NCBI GenBank assembly: GCA_964452045.1
Contig: CAYVKM010000006.1
Span: 1 to 64,000 of the forward strand
Length of the DNA stretch: 64,000 nt
Source: CAYVKM01 sp964452045
GTDB taxonomy: Bacteria; Calditrichota; Calditrichia; RBG-13-44-9
Direction of reading: 5' to 3'
Positions 60,884-64,000 of the stretch are shown in pieces. Each line of letters opens with the position of its first letter. Position 1 is the first letter of the stretch. Under the pieces are notes generated by a model. The model saw only the letters and a list, made by a program, of their open reading frames with translations. It made no database searches and was not told the DNA's origin. A program made the translations under genes and the position numbers.

Positions 60884-62170
60884 ATGAGAATTTACTTAAC
60901 CTTTTTGTTTAAATTTTTACTTTTAATTGTCACCGCAGGATGGTCGCAAACGCTAATCTGGGAACCGACCAGCGGCCCGGTTGGAGGTGATATTAAAGCA
61001 CTGGCAATTAATGATAGCGGCCATATTTTTGCCGGGAGTTGGGTATTGGATGGTCAAATTTTCCGGTCCAAGGATAACGGTGATAACTGGGAACAGGTTA
61101 CAGTATGGGGAGGTGGAAAATCTGTCTGGTCATTGGTAATCAACGATAGCGGGCATATTTTTGCTGGGATTAATTCAGCAACTGGAGAAGGTGTCTACCG
61201 ATCCGTGGATAATGGAGATACCTGGCAGGCATCTGGTAGTGGTATTACGAATACATCGGTAAATGACCTGGCTATTTCAGGTAATGGATCTATATTTGCC
61301 GCCACGGATTATGGTGTATTTCGGTCTTCGGATAACGGAGATACCTGGATTGAAGTTAATAATGGCCTACCGGCACAAGATATATTTGCTTATGCAATAA
61401 TTGTTAATCATAATGGTTACATTTTCGCAGGTACCGCCTTTGACGGAGTATTTAGATCGACTGACACCGGAGATTCCTGGGAGGAGAAAAATAATGGCCT
61501 CTTGAATCCCAATGTTTACTCATTGATGGTGAATGATAGTGGTTATGTATTTGTTGGACCGGAAAGTGGCAGAGGTATACATCGTTCCACAGATCAGGGT
61601 GAAACCTGGTTATATTTCGATCAGGGCTTTCCCTTGACTATGTATGGTAAAGTGGATTTGACCATAAACTCAAATGGTTTTATTTTCGCAGGTTCTGAGT
61701 ACGATAAGGTTTTTCGGTCCACAGATAATGGTGAAACCTGGATGGAATTCGGTACGGGATTAACCAATCCGCACATATGGTCGCTGGCAGTAAATACCCA
61801 AAACTATTTATTTGCCGGTTCAGCCGGTGACGGTGTTTTTAGGACAACCCAACCGACAACTTTTATTGAATATGAAACAGGAAAGCTTCCACAGAATTTT
61901 TATTTAGAACAAAATTATCCTAATCCTTTTAATCCATACACTACAATTGCTTTTTCACTTCGGCAAGCCTCTAATATAAAAATGACTATTTATTCAGTTA
62001 CCGGTGAGAAAGTGTCCGAGTTAATTGATGGATATGCAGAGATGGGTTATCATACGGTAAAATGGAACGGGAGAGACCAAAACGGTCATCCTGTTTCAAC
62101 GGGAATCTATCTTTATGAGCTTGTTGCTGGTTCTCACCGTAAGGTAGGTAAGATGTTCCTGGTTAGATAA
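60884..62170 (+). CDS. Secreted BNR/Ycf48-like propeller with T9SS sorting domain
   Basis: This 428-residue protein is exported (AGWS/QTL) and has about seven propeller repeats with S-x-DNG-[DE]TW and N-x-G-[HY]-I-F-AG motifs (SKDNGDNWE, SVDNGDTWQ, SSDNGDTWI, STDTGDSWE, STDQGETWL, STDNGETWM). The last about 85 residues form a classic FCB C-terminal sorting domain: EQNYPNPFNPYTTIAFSL, IYSVTGEKVSEL, GYHTVKWNGRDQNGHPVSTGIYLYEL and KMFLVR. It is therefore a likely T9SS cargo that ends on the cell surface or is released. The ATG at 60884 behind GGGGGGAA is taken over an upstream TTG. The ligand is unknown. Confidence 0.9.
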   Translation: MRIYLTFLFKFLLLIVTAGWSQTLIWEPTSGPVGGDIKALAINDSGHIFAGSWVLDGQIFRSKDNGDNWEQVTVWGGGKSVWSLVINDSGHIFAGINSATGEGVYRSVDNGDTWQASGSGITNTSVNDLAISGNGSIFAATDYGVFRSSDNGDTWIEVNNGLPAQDIFAYAIIVNHNGYIFAGTAFDGVFRSTDTGDSWEEKNNGLLNPNVYSLMVNDSGYVFVGPESGRGIHRSTDQGETWLYFDQGFPLTMYGKVDLTINSNGFIFAGSEYDKVFRSTDNGETWMEFGTGLTNPHIWSLAVNTQNYLFAGSAGDGVFRTTQPTTFIEYETGKLPQNFYLEQNYPNPFNPYTTIAFSLRQASNIKMTIYSVTGEKVSELIDGYAEMGYHTVKWNGRDQNGHPVSTGIYLYELVAGSHRKVGKMFLVR

Positions 62171-62210
62171 TTCAAAATCGTGTATTTTCATTTTTCTTAA
62201 ATTATTTATT

Positions 62211-62242
62211 AAAGCCTGTCTTTATTAAGTTAGGCTTTTTTT
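62211..62242 (+). terminator. Terminator after the secreted propeller gene
   Basis: Arms AAAGCCT (62211-62217) and AGGCTTT (62232-62238) with a 14-base loop are followed by a T run. Confidence 0.75.
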
Positions 62243-62369
62243 GTTCAATTCTCCCCCCTGAAAAAATTAGAATTAGTAGATAGCATTTTCTGATCTACTT
62301 TTTCCCGAATCCTTTGGGAGTGTTCCGGCGTTGGTATTATATTTAAGCTTTATTTTCAGAGAAAATTAG

Positions 62370-63785
62370 ATGAAAGAAATTGTTGATATAGAATCCGGTA
62401 GTATCGCCCGGGAACTGGGAATCAAACCGGGCGCAAAACTGTTGAGCATTAATGGAAATCCGGTCCGGGATATGCTGGATTACCGTTTTTACGTTTCCGC
62501 CGAAGAGCTTGAAGTGCTGGTGGAACAGGATGGTGAGCAGATTGTTTTTGAGGTGGAGAAGGAACCGCAGGAAGATCTGGGTATTATCCTGGAAGACCTG
62601 AAGATGCGCAAATGCGGAAACAAATGTGTTTTCTGCTTTGTGCATCAGAATCCGAGAGGACTGCGTAAATCTCTATATTTCAAGGATGAGGATTACCGTT
62701 TTTCCTTTCTGTTCGGCCATTACGTTACCCTCACCAATACCAAACAGCAAGATCTGGATCGGATTGTAGAGCAGCGGCTTACCCCGCTCTATGTATCGGT
62801 GCATGTCACCGATCCGGAATTGCGCAAATACATGATCGGCATCAAATATGATGACCATCTGCTGGAAAAAATCGAATATCTGACCAGCAATGGCATTGAG
62901 CTGAATTGCCAGATCGTTCTCTGCCCGGAACTCAATGACGGAGAGTACCTGGACCGGACCATTGCCGATCTCAAGAAATTTTATCCCCGTGTCAGGTCAA
63001 TTGCCATCGTGCCGGTGGGACTGACCGGTCACAGAAAGAATTTACCGGAGTTGAAACCAGTAACCCATAAATACAGTCTGCAACTCATGGAACTGATCGA
63101 TCAAAAGCGAAAAGAGCTCAGGCAGGAATTGGGGAGCTCTTTTGTTTATCTCTCGGATGAATTTTACATCCGGACCGGAAAGGAAGTCCCTCCGACCGAA
63201 TACTACGAAGGATTTTATCAGCTGGAAAACGGGGTGGGGCTCATCCGGGATATGATCACCCGGTTTGAGGAAGAATTGCCTAAGCTTCAGCAGCGGGCTC
63301 CGGATATACACTTGACTCTGGTCAGTGGCAAACTGGGAGCTCAGGTATTAAAAAAATATTTTCTTCCCAGGTTAAAAACTGTTCCGAATCTGAAATTAGA
63401 TCTGGTGCAAGTGACCAACCATTTTTTCGGAGAATCCATTGTTGTGGCAGGATTGCTGACCGGTCAGGATATTTATCATGCCCTCGAAGAGAAATCATTA
63501 GGGGATTATGTCATTCTGCCACCCCGGGTGCTGAATCATGATCTGCTTTTTCTGGATGACTGGACAGCGGATGAACTGGAAAATAAATTAAATCGCAAAA
63601 TATTTGTCTATCCCGATAGTTTCCTGCAATTGTTCGATAATATCGCAGCCCAGCAGCGGGCCAGAACCACAGCGGAAGCAAAAAGAATCCGGCATACGGG
63701 ACCTTCGCTTTATGTAGCTGAACACATGAAAAGCGGTGAAGAATGGTTCCAGATCGCGGCGGGATTGGAGACTTCTAGCGATTAA
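62370..63785 (+). CDS. DUF512 radical SAM protein with N-terminal PDZ domain
   Basis: This 471-residue protein starts with a PDZ-like segment (IARELGIKPGAKLLSINGNPVRDML), followed by the radical SAM cluster motif Cys82-x3-Cys86-x2-Cys89 (CGNKCVFCF) and a barrel with GLRKSLYFKDEDYRFSF and YVSVHVTDPELR. The C-terminal half is the DUF512 domain (IAIVPVGLTGHR; ITGKE-like RTGKEVPPTEYYEGFYQLENGVG; VTNHFFGESIVVAGLLTGQD). The reaction is unknown; in many bacteria it is adjacent to the GTPase gene der/engA, which is not in view. No strong ribosome site is visible. Confidence 0.93.
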   Translation: MKEIVDIESGSIARELGIKPGAKLLSINGNPVRDMLDYRFYVSAEELEVLVEQDGEQIVFEVEKEPQEDLGIILEDLKMRKCGNKCVFCFVHQNPRGLRKSLYFKDEDYRFSFLFGHYVTLTNTKQQDLDRIVEQRLTPLYVSVHVTDPELRKYMIGIKYDDHLLEKIEYLTSNGIELNCQIVLCPELNDGEYLDRTIADLKKFYPRVRSIAIVPVGLTGHRKNLPELKPVTHKYSLQLMELIDQKRKELRQELGSSFVYLSDEFYIRTGKEVPPTEYYEGFYQLENGVGLIRDMITRFEEELPKLQQRAPDIHLTLVSGKLGAQVLKKYFLPRLKTVPNLKLDLVQVTNHFFGESIVVAGLLTGQDIYHALEEKSLGDYVILPPRVLNHDLLFLDDWTADELENKLNRKIFVYPDSFLQLFDNIAAQQRARTTAEAKRIRHTGPSLYVAEHMKSGEEWFQIAAGLETSSD

Positions 63786-63860
63786 ATGTAAATGATTTCT
63801 TCCCCAAATTTGGAAAACGGAATAAAATATCATGAAATATTATAAAATAAAAATGGTATC

Positions 63861-64000
63861 ATTTCGAGCGGAGTCCCGTGTAGCGGGACGAAGTCGAGAA
63901 ATCTTGCCAGATAAAGAAGATTTCTCTGCGTCTGGCTGGTGCCCGTCTGGACAGCTTTGCCGGACAGGCATTTCGTTTACTTTGTTCACTTCAGTCGCCT
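63861..64000. repeat. Dispersed repeat of the CATTTCGAGCG family, cut by the window end
   Basis: It begins ATTTCGAGCGGAGTCCCG and contains a GTCCCG/CGGGAC hairpin (63873-63889) and a second inverted pair GAGAAATCTT (63896-63905)/AAGATTTCTC (63917-63926). The sequence beyond (GGCATTTCGTTTACTTTG...) looks like a further copy fragment. It continues past base 64000, so its full extent is unknown. Confidence 0.6.

Noticed and set aside
1..64000. CRISPR array, prophage or integrative element
   Set aside because: No regularly spaced repeats, cas genes, integrase, phage structural or conjugation genes were seen; the only mobile-looking parts are short palindromic repeats and the four-helix-bundle cassette.

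Overview
The window (about 45% GC by eye) looks like a chromosomal segment of a Gram-negative bacterium of the Fibrobacterota-Chlorobiota-Bacteroidota (FCB) superphylum, probably an uncultured lineage near Calditrichota, Marinimicrobia, KSB1 or Ignavibacteria. The reasons are a full-length SprA (the outer-membrane translocon of the type IX secretion system, T9SS), two PorV/PorQ-type barrels, a secreted protein ending in an NYPNPFNP/FlgD-like sorting domain, a TonB-dependent receptor with an N-terminal carboxypeptidase-regulatory-like domain, and many exported PD40/NHL/BNR propeller proteins. The phylum cannot be fixed from this window. No phage, transposase, CRISPR array or rRNA was seen.

Layout. 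1-4.8 kb: a leftward sugar-uptake operon (solute-binding lipoprotein, two permeases, GH3 glycosidase cut by the window edge) behind a promoter with a LacI-type operator. 5.2-14.6 kb: tRNA-Arg(CCU), a TPR membrane protein, an M29-type aminopeptidase, a DPP IV-type peptidase, an HNH protein, trpS, a four-helix-bundle protein between inverted repeats, then the compact scpA-scpB-rluB-cmk run. 14.7-27.9 kb: sprA, an M28 glutaminyl-cyclase-like enzyme, prmA, a lipoprotein, a propeller protein with a FlgD-like C-terminus and two PorV/PorQ-like barrels. 28-38.9 kb: an envelope-rich accessory stretch (CsgG-like/barrel protein, exported ankyrin protein, tandem PD40 lipoproteins, lipoprotein plus TonB receptor, GH27 alpha-galactosidase, small barrel). 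39-52 kb: class I fumarase, a large HELVH-PD40-barrel protein, radA, an NHL protein, rny, a ferritin-like protein, a MEMO/AMMECR1 pair and lemA. 52.1-57.2 kb: a leftward group with a GCS2-type ligase, adenosine deaminase, a TPR lipoprotein, an MTA/SAH-type deaminase and a flavin reductase. 57.4-63.8 kb: glycolytic gap-pgk-tpiA, a T9SS-type secreted propeller protein and a DUF512 radical SAM protein, ending in a dispersed repeat.

The most interesting signal is distributed. Of 16 non-lipoprotein exported proteins, 10 have Gln at the +1 position after the signal peptidase I site that I predict by eye. An M28 enzyme with every glutaminyl-cyclase catalytic position recognisable lies directly downstream of sprA. 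Together they suggest that the 'Q-rule' (N-terminal pyroglutamate on exported proteins, described for Bacteroidetes) operates here and is physically linked to the T9SS locus. Other points of interest are the peptidase-propeller-barrel protein, the four-helix-bundle cassette and a shared C-E-K-x-T-G lipoprotein N-terminus.
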